64,000 nucleotides of DNA, from contig NZ_CP040504.1 in assembly GCF_005886145.1 (NCBI RefSeq), positions 930,001 to 994,000 of the forward strand. Direction: 5' to 3'. The notes below the pieces were generated by a model that saw only the letters and a program-made list of their open reading frames with translations, did no database searches and was not told the DNA's origin. This DNA is from Neisseria sp. oral taxon 014 str. F0314. Its GTDB lineage: Bacteria > Pseudomonadota > Gammaproteobacteria > Burkholderiales > Neisseriaceae. A program made the translations under genes and the position numbers. This document shows positions 18,314 through 28,174 of the stretch, piece after piece (the stretch's first letter is position 1; each line of letters opens with the position of its first letter).

Positions 18314-18689
18314 CCCGTTCGGCTACGGCAAAGGCCGAAACGGTATCTTCTTCGTCGCTCATGCTCAAATGCACCCGCGCGATGCCTTGTTCTTTCAGCC
18401 ACTGCGCCAGCGGGGCGGCGTAGAAAAATTCGGGCTTGCCCAATGCGTCGTGGCCGACGCCGACGTTGCGGAACGTTACCGCGCCGCGGATGCCCGTGCC
18501 GACGGCTTTGGCGAAGGCTTCTTTGGCGGCGAACCGTTTGGCGAGGTAGTTAATCGGTTTGCCCACCTGCGGAAACTCCAGCAGCTCTTCGGGGCTGAGG
18601 ATGCGTTCGGCAAAAGACATGCCGAATTTTTTATTGAGCCGCACGATGCGTTTGAGGGAAACGAGGTCTGTGCCGACGCCGTAAATCAT
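18303..18689 (-). CDS. acpS: Holo-[acyl-carrier-protein] synthase
   Basis: AcpS transfers 4'-phosphopantetheine from CoA to acyl carrier protein. The 128-residue protein begins MIYGVGTDLVSLKRI, with the Mg2+-binding Asp, and has AKRFAAKEAFAKAVGTGI with the second metal ligand Glu. The ribosome site AGGAGAATTTC is strong. It lies just downstream of pdxJ in the same direction, a conserved bacterial pairing. An uptake sequence between the genes (18722) is single and so not a terminator. Its final Glu-Ala-Val-stop is encoded by an uptake sequence. Confidence 0.95.
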   Translation of the reverse strand: MIYGVGTDLVSLKRIVRLNKKFGMSFAERILSPEELLEFPQVGKPINYLAKRFAAKEAFAKAVGTGIRGAVTFRNVGVGHDALGKPEFFYAAPLAQWLKEQGIARVHLSMSDEEDTVSAFAVAEREAV

Positions 18690-18756
18690 GAAATTCTCCT
18701 TGGGAAGGCAGACGGCGCGGCAGGCCGTCTGAAAATGTCCGTTTTTAAACCGTATC

Positions 18757-19485
18757 CTACGGCATCATGCGTGCGCGGAACATGGTTTCCTTCATCTGGC
18801 GCACGGCTTCGGGCAGCCCGAGGAATACGGCCTGCGCAATCAGCGAATGGCCGATGTTCAATTCCCTGATAGCCAGAATCTGGGCTATCGGCGTCACGTT
18901 GTGGATGGTCAGGCCGTGTCCCGCGTTGACGACCAGCCCCAAATCGGCGGCGAAATGCGCACCGTTTTCAATGCGGGCAAGCTGGCGGGCGCGTTCGGCG
19001 TGGTTCGGGGCGTCGGCATACGCGCCGGTGTGCAGCTCGATGACGGGCGCGCCGACTTCGTGCGCGGCCTGAATCTGGCCGCCGTCGGCGTCGATAAACA
19101 GCGAAACCCGTATGCCCGCGTCGGTCAGCGTTTTGACGTATTGCGCCACTTTGTCCTGCTGCGCCAACACGTCCAGCCCGCCCTCGGTGGTGATTTCCTG
19201 CCGTTTTTCCGGCACGATGCACACGTCTTCGGGCATGACGTTGAGTGCGTTTTCCAGCATTTCTTCGGTCAGCGCCATTTCCAGATTCAGCCGCGTGCGG
19301 ATGGCGTTTTTCACGGCGAACACGTCGGCGTCCTTCATATGGCGGCGGTCTTCGCGCAGATGCAGCGTAATCAGGTCGGCCCCGTGGGTTTCCGCCACCA
19401 GCGCGGCCTCCACCGGACTAGGATAAGTCGTGCCGCGCGCATTGCGCAGCGTGGCGACATGGTCGATATTGACACCCAACAGCAT
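18757..19485 (-). CDS. pdxJ: Pyridoxine 5'-phosphate synthase
   Basis: PdxJ condenses 3-amino-2-oxopropyl phosphate with deoxyxylulose 5-phosphate to pyridoxine phosphate (vitamin B6). The 242-residue TIM barrel starts [18 protein letters not shown] and shows [13 protein letters not shown] and [11 protein letters not shown], both typical. The frame is open for 46 further codons upstream, but that part covers an uptake-sequence hairpin; the MLLGV start, with a GGAAAC-type ribosome site, is standard. It probably forms an operon with acpS. Confidence 0.95.
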   Translation of the reverse strand: MLLGVNIDHVATLRNARGTTYPSPVEAALVAETHGADLITLHLREDRRHMKDADVFAVKNAIRTRLNLEMALTEEMLENALNVMPEDVCIVPEKRQEITTEGGLDVLAQQDKVAQYVKTLTDAGIRVSLFIDADGGQIQAAHEVGAPVIELHTGAYADAPNHAERARQLARIENGAHFAADLGLVVNAGHGLTIHNVTPIAQILAIRELNIGHSLIAQAVFLGLPEAVRQMKETMFRARMMP

Positions 19486-19520
19486 TTTGTTTCCTTTCTC
19501 CTTAACGATATGTCCGGATG

Positions 19521-19558
19521 CGTTCAGACGGCCCCGATGCAGAAAGGCCGTCTGAAAA
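19521..19558 (-). terminator. Uptake-sequence hairpin after the ABC permease
   Basis: TTCAGACGGCC (19523-19533) and GGCCGTCTGAA (19546-19556) form a hairpin between the permease stop at 19633 and pdxJ. It closes the ABC transporter operon without a binding-protein gene. Confidence 0.65.
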
Positions 19559-19632
19559 CCGATATTCCGATGATAGGGGATTCGGCGGCGGATGGGAACC
19601 CTGCGTCCGGATTTCCCGCACATTCCGAACCG

Positions 19633-20508
19633 TCAGGCCGTGCGGTGTTTCCTGTGCTTGAGCCATTTGGTCAGCATCCCGCCCTCTTTGCCGAACACCA
19701 CGGAAAACAGATACAGCGCGCCGCACCACAAAATAATCGCCGGACCGGAAGGAATCTCGACATGGTAGGAAAACAGCAGCCCGCCCAGTCCGCACACCAA
19801 GGCGAAGGCCAGCGAGGCCAGCATCAGCCCGCCCATGTTCCTCGCCCACAGCCGCGCGGTAATCGCCGGCAGCATCATCAGGCCGACCGACATCAGCGTG
19901 CCGAGCGCCTGAAAACCCGCCACCAGATTCATCACCACCAGCACCAGAAACAGCACGTGCCAAACCCCACCCCTGCCGTTAACCGCCCTTAAAAACAGCG
20001 GGTCTATGCTTTCCAGCATCAGCGGGCGGTAAATCACCGCCAGCGCGGTAACGGTCAGGCTGGCCACCGCCGCCACCAGTTGCAGCGCGGGCACGTCCAC
20101 CGCCAGCACCGAACCGAACAGCAGATGAAGCAAATCGACGCTGTCGCCGTTTTTACTGACCAACACCACGCCGATGGCAAGGCTGCCCAGATAGAAAGCG
20201 GCGAAGTTCGCGTCTTCCTTCAAAGAGGTAAAACGGCTGACCAGCCCCGCCAGCAGCGCCATCAGCATCCCCGCCGCAAATCCGCCGATACTCATCGCCG
20301 GCAGACTCAGTCCCGCCGCCATATAGCCGACGGCCGCCCCGGGCAGCACCGCATGGCTCAAAGCGTCGCCGACCAGGCTCATGCGGCGCATCACCAGAAA
20401 CACGCCCACCGGCGCGGCACTGAGCGCCAAGAAAACGATAGACGCCAGCGCATAACGCATAAAGTCAAATTCAACAAAGGGGGAAATAATCAAATCGTAG
20501 AAATTCAT
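19633..20508 (-). CDS. mntB: Metal (Mn/Zn) ABC transporter permease
   Basis: The 291-residue protein belongs to the ABC-3 permease family (ZnuB/MntB). It begins MNFYDLIISPFVEFDFMRYAL, continues with SLVGDALSHAVLPGAAVGYM, and has about eight to nine hydrophobic segments. With the ATPase upstream it would import Mn2+ or Zn2+ across the inner membrane. From memory the meningococcal and gonococcal operon is ATPase-permease-binding protein (MntABC, also called ZnuCBA). In this window the third gene is absent and pdxJ follows after a hairpin. The start is the ATG at 20508; the longer frame upstream is not supported. Confidence 0.88.
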   Translation of the reverse strand: MNFYDLIISPFVEFDFMRYALASIVFLALSAAPVGVFLVMRRMSLVGDALSHAVLPGAAVGYMAAGLSLPAMSIGGFAAGMLMALLAGLVSRFTSLKEDANFAAFYLGSLAIGVVLVSKNGDSVDLLHLLFGSVLAVDVPALQLVAAVASLTVTALAVIYRPLMLESIDPLFLRAVNGRGGVWHVLFLVLVVMNLVAGFQALGTLMSVGLMMLPAITARLWARNMGGLMLASLAFALVCGLGGLLFSYHVEIPSGPAIILWCGALYLFSVVFGKEGGMLTKWLKHRKHRTA

Positions 20509-20575
20509 AGGGAATTTTCGCAGAGAAACGAAACCGGCGGATGCCGTGTTTCCGATACAAAGGCCGTCTGAAAAA

Positions 20576-21301
20576 TCACGCCTCGCACCAATCCGCCGAA
20601 CCGTGCCGCTGCATCGCGGCATCGGCCTGCCGCAGGTATTCCTCGGTCAGCACGGCCTCCGTCGCCCCCGCCGCAATCTTCTCGCGCGCCAGCAGCAGCG
20701 TGTCGGCGAAATAGGCGCGCACCTGCTCGTAATCGTGCAGCACGGCAATCACCGCCCGCCCTTCGGTGTGACATGCCGCCAACACTTCCAGCAGCGCGTA
20801 AGTCGTTTTGGCGTCGACCGCGTTAAACGGTTCGTCCAACAGCAGGAATTTCGCGTCCTGAACCAGCATCCGCGCAAACAGCACGCGCTGAAACTGCCCG
20901 TTGGACAAGTGCGCAATCTGCCGTTCGGCAAAATCCGCCATCTCCACCCGTTCGAGCGCGTCGAAAACACGCTGCCGCTGTCCGGCATTGACGCGGCCGA
21001 AAAAACCGATTTCGTACCACAGCCCCATCGCCGCCAGTTCGAAAACCGTCATCGGCTGGCTGCGGTCGGTTTCCGACTGCTGCGGCAGGTAGGCGATGTC
21101 TCCGCGTTTCAGCCCGATTCGGCGGACGCAGCCGGTATCCGCCTTTTGCAGCCCCATCACCGCCTTGAGCAGCGTCGATTTTCCCGCCCCGTTCGGCCCG
21201 AACACCGCCCACATCGATTGGTCGGCAAACTCCGCCGAAACATGGTGCACCGCGGGCCGGCTCCGGTAGCTGACGGTCAGGTTGTCCACAATAATGCTCA
21301 T
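20576..21301 (-). CDS. mntA: Metal (Mn/Zn) ABC transporter ATP-binding protein
   Basis: The 241-residue ATPase has Walker A GPNGAGKSTLL, a Q-loop (AYLPQQSE), the signature HLSNGQFQRVLFARM (a degenerate LSGGQ), Walker B LLLDEPFNAVD and the H-loop His in AVLHDYEQ. It energises the permease encoded 67 bases downstream. The ATG overlaps the stop codon of a 33-codon membrane ORF (GTATGA), which implies translational coupling, and this overlap decides the start. Metal specificity (Mn versus Zn) is not visible. Confidence 0.9.
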   Translation of the reverse strand: MSIIVDNLTVSYRSRPAVHHVSAEFADQSMWAVFGPNGAGKSTLLKAVMGLQKADTGCVRRIGLKRGDIAYLPQQSETDRSQPMTVFELAAMGLWYEIGFFGRVNAGQRQRVFDALERVEMADFAERQIAHLSNGQFQRVLFARMLVQDAKFLLLDEPFNAVDAKTTYALLEVLAACHTEGRAVIAVLHDYEQVRAYFADTLLLAREKIAAGATEAVLTEEYLRQADAAMQRHGSADWCEA

Positions 21302-21399
21302 ACGCCCGCCGCCCAAAAATAGATGCCCCACACAACGGCAAGCGCAATCAGCACGATGAGCAGCCGCTGGAACAATCCGGCCAGTAAAATGGATTTCAT
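21298..21399 (-). CDS. 33-residue single-span membrane ORF leading the metal ABC operon
   Basis: The frame encodes MKSILLAGLFQRLL followed by IVLIALAVVWGIYFWAAGV, which is a single hydrophobic span. It has a GGGG ribosome site 6 bases before the ATG, and its TGA overlaps the ATG of the ATPase gene by two bases. It is the first cistron of the metal transporter operon. It may be a small regulatory or accessory subunit, or a leader peptide whose translation controls the ATPase. Coding status is inferred from the overlap, the ribosome site and the membrane-like composition. Confidence 0.6.
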   Translation of the reverse strand: MKSILLAGLFQRLLIVLIALAVVWGIYFWAAGV

Positions 21400-21412
21400 A
21401 ACAGCCCCAAAA

Positions 21413-21450
21413 TTTCAGACGGCCTTTGCAGTCCCAAAGGCCGTCTGAAA
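21413..21450. repeat. Uptake-sequence palindrome in a divergent promoter region
   Basis: Arms 21413-21428 and 21435-21450 are 16-bp perfect reverse complements. The palindrome lies between the divergent metal ABC operon and misR, so it cannot be a simple 3' terminator for either. Confidence 0.75.
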
Positions 21451-21454
21451 AACA

Positions 21455-21483
21455 TTAAAGACAAACGGATGATACTGTATAAC
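21455..21483 (+). promoter_or_regulatory. Candidate promoter of misR
   Basis: TTAAAG (21455-21460) and TATAAC (21478-21483) are 17 bases apart, directly after the palindrome. A leader of roughly 100 bases is predicted. The -35 match is modest. Confidence 0.4.
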
Positions 21484-21593
21484 ATCATGGTTGTAAACGG
21501 ATTTGCCTGCCCGCCCCAACTAATCGCTTCCTAATTTTATCCGTGTATCGTAGTATCTATTCCACCTATAACATACTTTCGGGAGAACCTAAA

Positions 21594-22265
21594 ATGCGCG
21601 TACTGATAGTCGAAGACGACAACATGATTGCCGAGGCCGTCTGTGCCAACCTGAAAGACAGCGGCTACGCGGTGGACAGAGTGAAAAACGGAGCGCAGAC
21701 CGCGGCGGCGGTACAGGCGCAGGAGTACGACTTGCTGCTGCTCGACCTGGGGCTGCCCGGGCTGGACGGGCTTCAGGTGTTGGCACGGCTGCGCAGCAGC
21801 GGCTGCCAGGTGCCGGTATTGATCGTTACCGCCCGCGACGACCTCCACAGCCGCCTGCACGGTCTGGACGGCGGGGCGGACGACTATATCGTCAAGCCTT
21901 TCGACATGGCCGAACTGCAGGCGCGGATGCGCGCCATCCTGCGGCGCAACAACGGCCAAAGCCAGCCGCTCCTGAGCAACGGCGTCCTCACGCTCAACCC
22001 CGCCACCTATCAGGTTCAGATTGCCGGACAAACCGAACCCGTCGCCCTGAGCAACAAAGAATTCGCCGTGTTACAAGCGCTGATGATGCGGCCGGGCACC
22101 ATTTTTTCGCGCAGCGACCTGGAAGACAAAATCTACGGCTGGGGCGAAGAGGTGGAAAGCAACGCGGTCGACTTCCTTATCCATTCGCTGCGCAAGAAAC
22201 TCGGCAAAGAACACATCCGCAACGTCCGCGGCGTAGGCTGGCTGGTGGAAAAGGGCGACGCCTGA
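21594..22265 (+). CDS. misR: Response regulator MisR
   Basis: MisR is an OmpR/PhoB-family regulator that controls envelope genes in pathogenic Neisseria. The 223-residue protein has a receiver domain with the acidic pair Asp8-Asp9, phospho-acceptor Asp51 (LLLLDLGLPG) and Lys in VKPFD. A winged-helix DNA-binding domain follows (LSNKEFAVLQALM to HIRNVRGVGWLV). A GGGAGAAC ribosome site supports the ATG at 21594 over an upstream in-frame ATG. The sensor gene misS follows after 73 bases that contain an uptake sequence. Confidence 0.93.
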   Translation: MRVLIVEDDNMIAEAVCANLKDSGYAVDRVKNGAQTAAAVQAQEYDLLLLDLGLPGLDGLQVLARLRSSGCQVPVLIVTARDDLHSRLHGLDGGADDYIVKPFDMAELQARMRAILRRNNGQSQPLLSNGVLTLNPATYQVQIAGQTEPVALSNKEFAVLQALMMRPGTIFSRSDLEDKIYGWGEEVESNAVDFLIHSLRKKLGKEHIRNVRGVGWLVEKGDA

Positions 22266-22338
22266 AACACCCGCGCAGCGGAAAATTTCAGACGGCCACG
22301 CCTGCCGCGCCGACAACCATAACCCAATCCGCAGTACT

Positions 22339-23652
22339 ATGAACGACTTTATCCACACAATTAAAAATTCCCTGCAAGCCCGCCTCAGCCTCGCACTGGC
22401 GGCGGCCACGCTGCTGCTGGCCGCCGCCGCAGGCGGCTTTTCGTTTTACGCCACCTATCAAGAAACCGAAGAATTGCAAGACGACCTGCTGCGGCAGACC
22501 GCCGCCCACATCAATCCTGCGTCCGACCACATGGCGGAACTGCCCGAAAGCGACAACGACGCCCATATCTTCGTCCAACTTCCGGGCAGCGACGGCCGCT
22601 TTGACATTCCCGCCCATCTTTCAGACGGCTTCCACAACCTGACCGACGACGACGACAACTACCGCGCCTACCTGCACCGGACCGACCAAGGGCAGGTGGC
22701 CGTCATACAGGAAAGCGAATACCGCGAAGACCTGGCTGAAAACGCCGCATGGCGCAGCACCCTGCCGCTGTTGCTCTCCATTCCGCTGTCTGTCGCACTG
22801 ACCGTATGGATTGCCCACCGCACCATGCGCCCCGTCAAAAAACTGTCGCGAAGCCTGGGGCAGCGGCAGGACAACGACCTCTCGCCGCTCGCCGCCGACG
22901 ACGTTCCCAGCGAAATCACCGGCTTCGTTACCGCCATCAACCGCCTGCTGGAACGCACGCAGGAAAACATGCGCCAGCAGCAGCGGTTTATCGCCGACGC
23001 CGCCCACGAACTGCGCAGCCCGATGACCGCCCTCTCGCTTCAGGCCGAACGGCTCAACAGCATGTCCCTGCCGCCGGAAGCGCAGCAGCAATCCGCCGTC
23101 TTGCAGCAAAGCATCAGCCGCAACCGCCACCTGCTGGAACAGCTCCTCTCGTTCGCCCGCGCCCAAACGCTCGAAGTGCAACGTCCGAAAAGCCTCATCA
23201 GCCTGCAAACCCTGTTCCGCCGCACCATCGAAACCCTGCTGCCGCTGGCTACCGCCAAAAACCAAGACATTGGCGCGGCGGTGGAAACCGAGTGCGAAAT
23301 CTGGGCGGACGACACCGAAATATTCACCCTTGTCAAAACGCTGGCCGACAATGCCGTGCGTTACACGCCCGAAGGCGGCCGAATCGATTTGGGATTCGAC
23401 GAAACCGCCACGCATCTGGTTTTGTGGGTGGAAGACAACGGCAACGGCATTCCCGCCGCCGAACGCAGCCGCGTACTCGACCCGTTTTACCGCATCCTCG
23501 GCACGGAACAGCAAGGCACGGGGCTGGGGCTTCCCATTGCCGAGGCCATCGCCAAACGCTACGGCGGCAGGCTGGTTTTGACCGACAGCAGGCAGTTCGC
23601 ACACGGCCTGCTGGTTAAAGCGGAATTGGACAAAAAACGGTTGCAGCGGTGA
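22339..23652 (+). CDS. misS: Sensor histidine kinase MisS
   Basis: The 437-residue inner-membrane kinase is the partner of MisR. It has a first membrane span at about residues 17-37, a periplasmic sensor region of ~100 residues containing four consecutive Asp codons (GAC repeat), and a second span at about 137-155. HAMP and HisKA domains follow, with phospho-acceptor His223 in DAAHELRSPM, then an ATPase domain with DNAVRYTPEGG, VEDNGNGIP and GTGLGLPIAEAI. It ends in a very long palindromic terminator shared with the convergent gene. Confidence 0.93.
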   Translation: MNDFIHTIKNSLQARLSLALAAATLLLAAAAGGFSFYATYQETEELQDDLLRQTAAHINPASDHMAELPESDNDAHIFVQLPGSDGRFDIPAHLSDGFHNLTDDDDNYRAYLHRTDQGQVAVIQESEYREDLAENAAWRSTLPLLLSIPLSVALTVWIAHRTMRPVKKLSRSLGQRQDNDLSPLAADDVPSEITGFVTAINRLLERTQENMRQQQRFIADAAHELRSPMTALSLQAERLNSMSLPPEAQQQSAVLQQSISRNRHLLEQLLSFARAQTLEVQRPKSLISLQTLFRRTIETLLPLATAKNQDIGAAVETECEIWADDTEIFTLVKTLADNAVRYTPEGGRIDLGFDETATHLVLWVEDNGNGIPAAERSRVLDPFYRILGTEQQGTGLGLPIAEAIAKRYGGRLVLTDSRQFAHGLLVKAELDKKRLQR

Positions 23653-23696
23653 ACCGCCTTTGCGGAAATCCGTTCCTCCAGCCTTCCGCCGCCTCG

Positions 23697-23753
23697 CCGC
23701 AATACGATACAGGCCGTCTGAAAATGTTTCAGACGGCCTGTATCGTATTGCGG
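23697..23753. terminator. Bidirectional terminator: perfect palindrome with 27-bp arms
   Basis: Arms 23697-23723 and 23727-23753 are perfect reverse complements around a 3-base loop. The inner part is an uptake-sequence pair; the outer 14 bases of each arm are unrelated to it. It lies between convergent misS and the PepSY-like gene. Confidence 0.85.
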
Positions 23754-23757
23754 ACGC

Positions 23758-24045
23758 TTAGTAATCGATTCTCTCTCTAATGATTCTCAAATCGGGATAA
23801 GACAAAATAATGTCGTATTCTCGACCGTCTCTAAAGGCTTCCACTTCCAGCACCGGCTGGCCGCGGAAGTCGTCGGCATCGACATCGTGCACGCGATAGC
23901 CGCGGTCTTTCAGCATCCTCACCGCTTTGGCGCGGTTTTGCTCGAAGTTTTTATCGCTGTAAATCCGGTGTTCGATATAGTCGTTGGCAAACGCGGTTGC
24001 GGCAGACAGGGCGATAACGGCGGTCAGCAAGATTTTTTTCATCAT
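23758..24045 (-). CDS. Small periplasmic PepSY-like protein
   Basis: The 95-residue product has a signal peptide (MMKKILLTAVIALSAATAFA) followed by a ~75-residue domain. The pattern GYRVHDVDADDFRGQPVLEVEAFRDG resembles PepSY-type domains, which are thought to act as protease inhibitors or envelope sensors. Two adjacent ATGs follow GAAAGGAAAC; the second, at 24042, has the better spacing, giving 94 residues. Its position beside misRS suggests an envelope-stress link, but no MisR-type box was seen upstream. Confidence 0.75.
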   Translation of the reverse strand: MMKKILLTAVIALSAATAFANDYIEHRIYSDKNFEQNRAKAVRMLKDRGYRVHDVDADDFRGQPVLEVEAFRDGREYDIILSYPDLRIIRERIDY

Positions 24046-24178
24046 GTTTCCTTTCGTGTGTATCAGGTTTCGACATACACATTAAAACATCATCAAATTA
24101 GTGTTGAATTAGCGCGGGCCGGCATTTCGGAAAAAACGTTGTTTTTTTCAGACGGCCCCACCCACCACCTTTAAACAA

Positions 24179-26347
<2,169 letters not shown>

Positions 26348-26549
26348 CATGTCAAACAGTGTGGAAAGGCAGCTGGATTTTAGAATCCACATATTTTAAA
26401 CGAATCCGCGCCAAGAAAAACCTGAGCTGCCTCTGCTGCAAGATGCGAATGCGACTTTCCGCCATCATTCCGAGCAAATTATCAAATGCGTATGCACCCC
26501 ATGTTTGATACAATGCCCAATCTTTAACGGCAACACATCAACCTCACAT

Positions 26550-27350
26550 ATGAAAAACAAACTCGTCAAATTTCTTATCCCCCTTACCCTGCTGCCCCTG
26601 ATTGCCTGCGGGCAGACCAACGGCAGCAGCAAAACCGCTTCGGCTCCCGCCGTCGGTTCGGCGGCTTCGGCCAAACCTGCCGGCGGCAACGTGGTCGAAA
26701 CAGTGAAAGCGAAGCTGGAAAAAACCTACGCCGGCCAAAACCTGAAAGTCGTCAGTGTCAGCGAAACGCCGCTCAAAGGCATTTACGAAGTCATCGTAAC
26801 CGGCAAACAGGTCATCTATACCGACGCTTCGGGCGACTACATGCTGGTGGGCGACCTCATCGACATCAACAAACGCCAAAGCATCACTGAAGAACGCATC
26901 GCCGAATTGAACAAAATCGACTTTTCCACCCTGCCTTTGGACAAAGCGATTAAAGAAGTGCGCGGCAACGGCAAACTGAAAATCGCCGTGTTCTCCGACC
27001 CCGACTGCCCGTTCTGCAAACGTTTGGAGCACGAATTTGAAAAAATGACCGACATCACGATTTACAACTTCATGATGCCGATTCCGAGCCTGCACCCCGA
27101 CGCCGCGCGCAAAGCCGAGCTTATCTGGTGCCAGAAAGACCATACCAAGGTCTGGACGGAATGGATGCGCAAAGGCAAGCTCCCCGAAAACGGCAAAGCC
27201 GGCTGCAACAACCCCGTCGCCGAAACCACCTCGCTGGGCGAACAACTGGGCTTCACCGGCACCCCGACGCTGGTCTTCCCCAACGGCAGAGTGCAGAGCG
27301 GTTACAGCCCGATGCCGATGCTGAAGGAAATCATCGAGAAAAACCAGTAA
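26550..27350 (+). CDS. dsbC: Thiol:disulfide isomerase DsbC (lipoprotein form)
   Basis: DsbC rearranges wrong disulfides in periplasmic proteins and is kept reduced by DsbD. The 266-residue product has a lipoprotein signal, KFLIPLTLLPLIAC, and an Ala/Ser-rich linker. An N-terminal dimerisation region precedes the thioredoxin fold with active site DPDCPFCKRLEHEF, the cis-Pro region TGTPTLVFPNG and a second Cys pair. E. coli DsbC is soluble, so lipid anchoring here is a point of difference. The lipobox fixes the ATG at 26550, although its ribosome site is weak. Confidence 0.9.
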   Translation: MKNKLVKFLIPLTLLPLIACGQTNGSSKTASAPAVGSAASAKPAGGNVVETVKAKLEKTYAGQNLKVVSVSETPLKGIYEVIVTGKQVIYTDASGDYMLVGDLIDINKRQSITEERIAELNKIDFSTLPLDKAIKEVRGNGKLKIAVFSDPDCPFCKRLEHEFEKMTDITIYNFMMPIPSLHPDAARKAELIWCQKDHTKVWTEWMRKGKLPENGKAGCNNPVAETTSLGEQLGFTGTPTLVFPNGRVQSGYSPMPMLKEIIEKNQ

Positions 27351-27369
27351 CGGCAGGTTCTGAAAACTG

Positions 27370-27408
27370 AAAAGGCCGTCTGAAAACATGTTTTTCAGAC
27401 GGCCTTTT
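27370..27408. terminator. Bidirectional uptake-sequence terminator, dsbC/tenA
   Basis: AAAAGGCCGTCTGAAAA (27370-27386) pairs with TTTTCAGACGGCCTTTT (27392-27408). Flanking A and T runs suit both directions. Confidence 0.85.
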
Positions 27409-27430
27409 ATGATTCAGGCGCGATCGGACG

Positions 27431-28105
27431 CTAAAACTTTTCCAGCCCTTCCCACCCGCGCCGGTGATAGGCACTGTCCCAAAACAGCCATTCCAGTTTT
27501 GCCGCCGCCGTATAAGCCGCATGCATCTTCCGCACGGTTTCGGCCGCGGCTACGGCTGCTGCTGCGTCAACCGCGGCAATCACTCTGCGCACCGATTCGT
27601 TAAATTCTTCGCCCGCATAAGTGTCAATCCAGGCCTGATACGGATTGTCCGGCACGGATTGGGCGTAAATATCTTTACCGACCTCGGCATAAATCCAGAA
27701 GCACGGCAGCAGGCAGGCCAACACCACAGGATAGCTTTCCGACCAGGCCGTCGCCAACAGATACGACGTGTAATGGTGGCAGGCTGCGGTCAGCGGCGTT
27801 TCGGCGTACTGCTTGTCGGTAATGCCGAATTGCTGCATAAAGCCGCTGTGCAACTGCTGCTCGACCTCCACCGCCTCCTGCGCAAACGCGGCAAACTGCA
27901 AAATCCCAGCAGCATCGGATGCTTTGGCGGCACACACCGCCAAGGCGCGGCCGTAAGCCTCTAAATAATGCGCGTCTTGAATGACATAATGGCAAAACGC
28001 CTCGCGCCCGAGCGTACCCCGCGCCAGCTCCTGATTAAACGGCAGATTCAGCGTGGCCTGATATAGAGCAGCATTGCGCCGCCATGCTTCCTGCGAAAAC
28101 GACAT
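27431..28105 (-). CDS. tenA: TenA-family aminopyrimidine aminohydrolase
   Basis: TenA (thiaminase II) hydrolyses aminopyrimidine breakdown products of thiamine so that they can re-enter thiamine synthesis. The 224-residue helical protein has the active-site Cys in LACLLPCFWIYAEVG and the conserved WIDTYAGEEF stretch. GAGGAGAAATCT precedes the ATG at 28105, which was preferred over an upstream ATG. There are no other thiamine genes nearby, and the short spacer to tsaD leaves no room for a TPP riboswitch. PQQC-type activity is unlikely without pqq genes. Confidence 0.9.
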   Translation of the reverse strand: MSFSQEAWRRNAALYQATLNLPFNQELARGTLGREAFCHYVIQDAHYLEAYGRALAVCAAKASDAAGILQFAAFAQEAVEVEQQLHSGFMQQFGITDKQYAETPLTAACHHYTSYLLATAWSESYPVVLACLLPCFWIYAEVGKDIYAQSVPDNPYQAWIDTYAGEEFNESVRRVIAAVDAAAAVAAAETVRKMHAAYTAAAKLEWLFWDSAYHRRGWEGLEKF

Positions 28106-28136
28106 AGATTTCTCCTCGACTGGTTTCAATACGCAT

Positions 28137-28170
28137 AACGCCCGAACGGCATCAAACCGTATCGGGCGTT
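28137..28170 (-). terminator. GC-rich terminator-like hairpin after tsaD
   Basis: AACGCCCGA (28137-28145) pairs with TCGGGCGTT (28162-28170), with an inner ACGG/CCGT pair. It directly follows the tsaD stop. The T tail is short, so efficiency is uncertain. Confidence 0.6.
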
Positions 28171-28174
28171 TCCC

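Noticed and set aside
22646..22660. GAC trinucleotide run in misS as a phase-variable repeat
   Set aside because: Four in-frame triplets only change Asp number and cannot switch the frame.
28106..28174. TPP riboswitch before tenA
   Set aside because: The 69-base gap contains only a terminator-like hairpin; no THI-element pattern is present.
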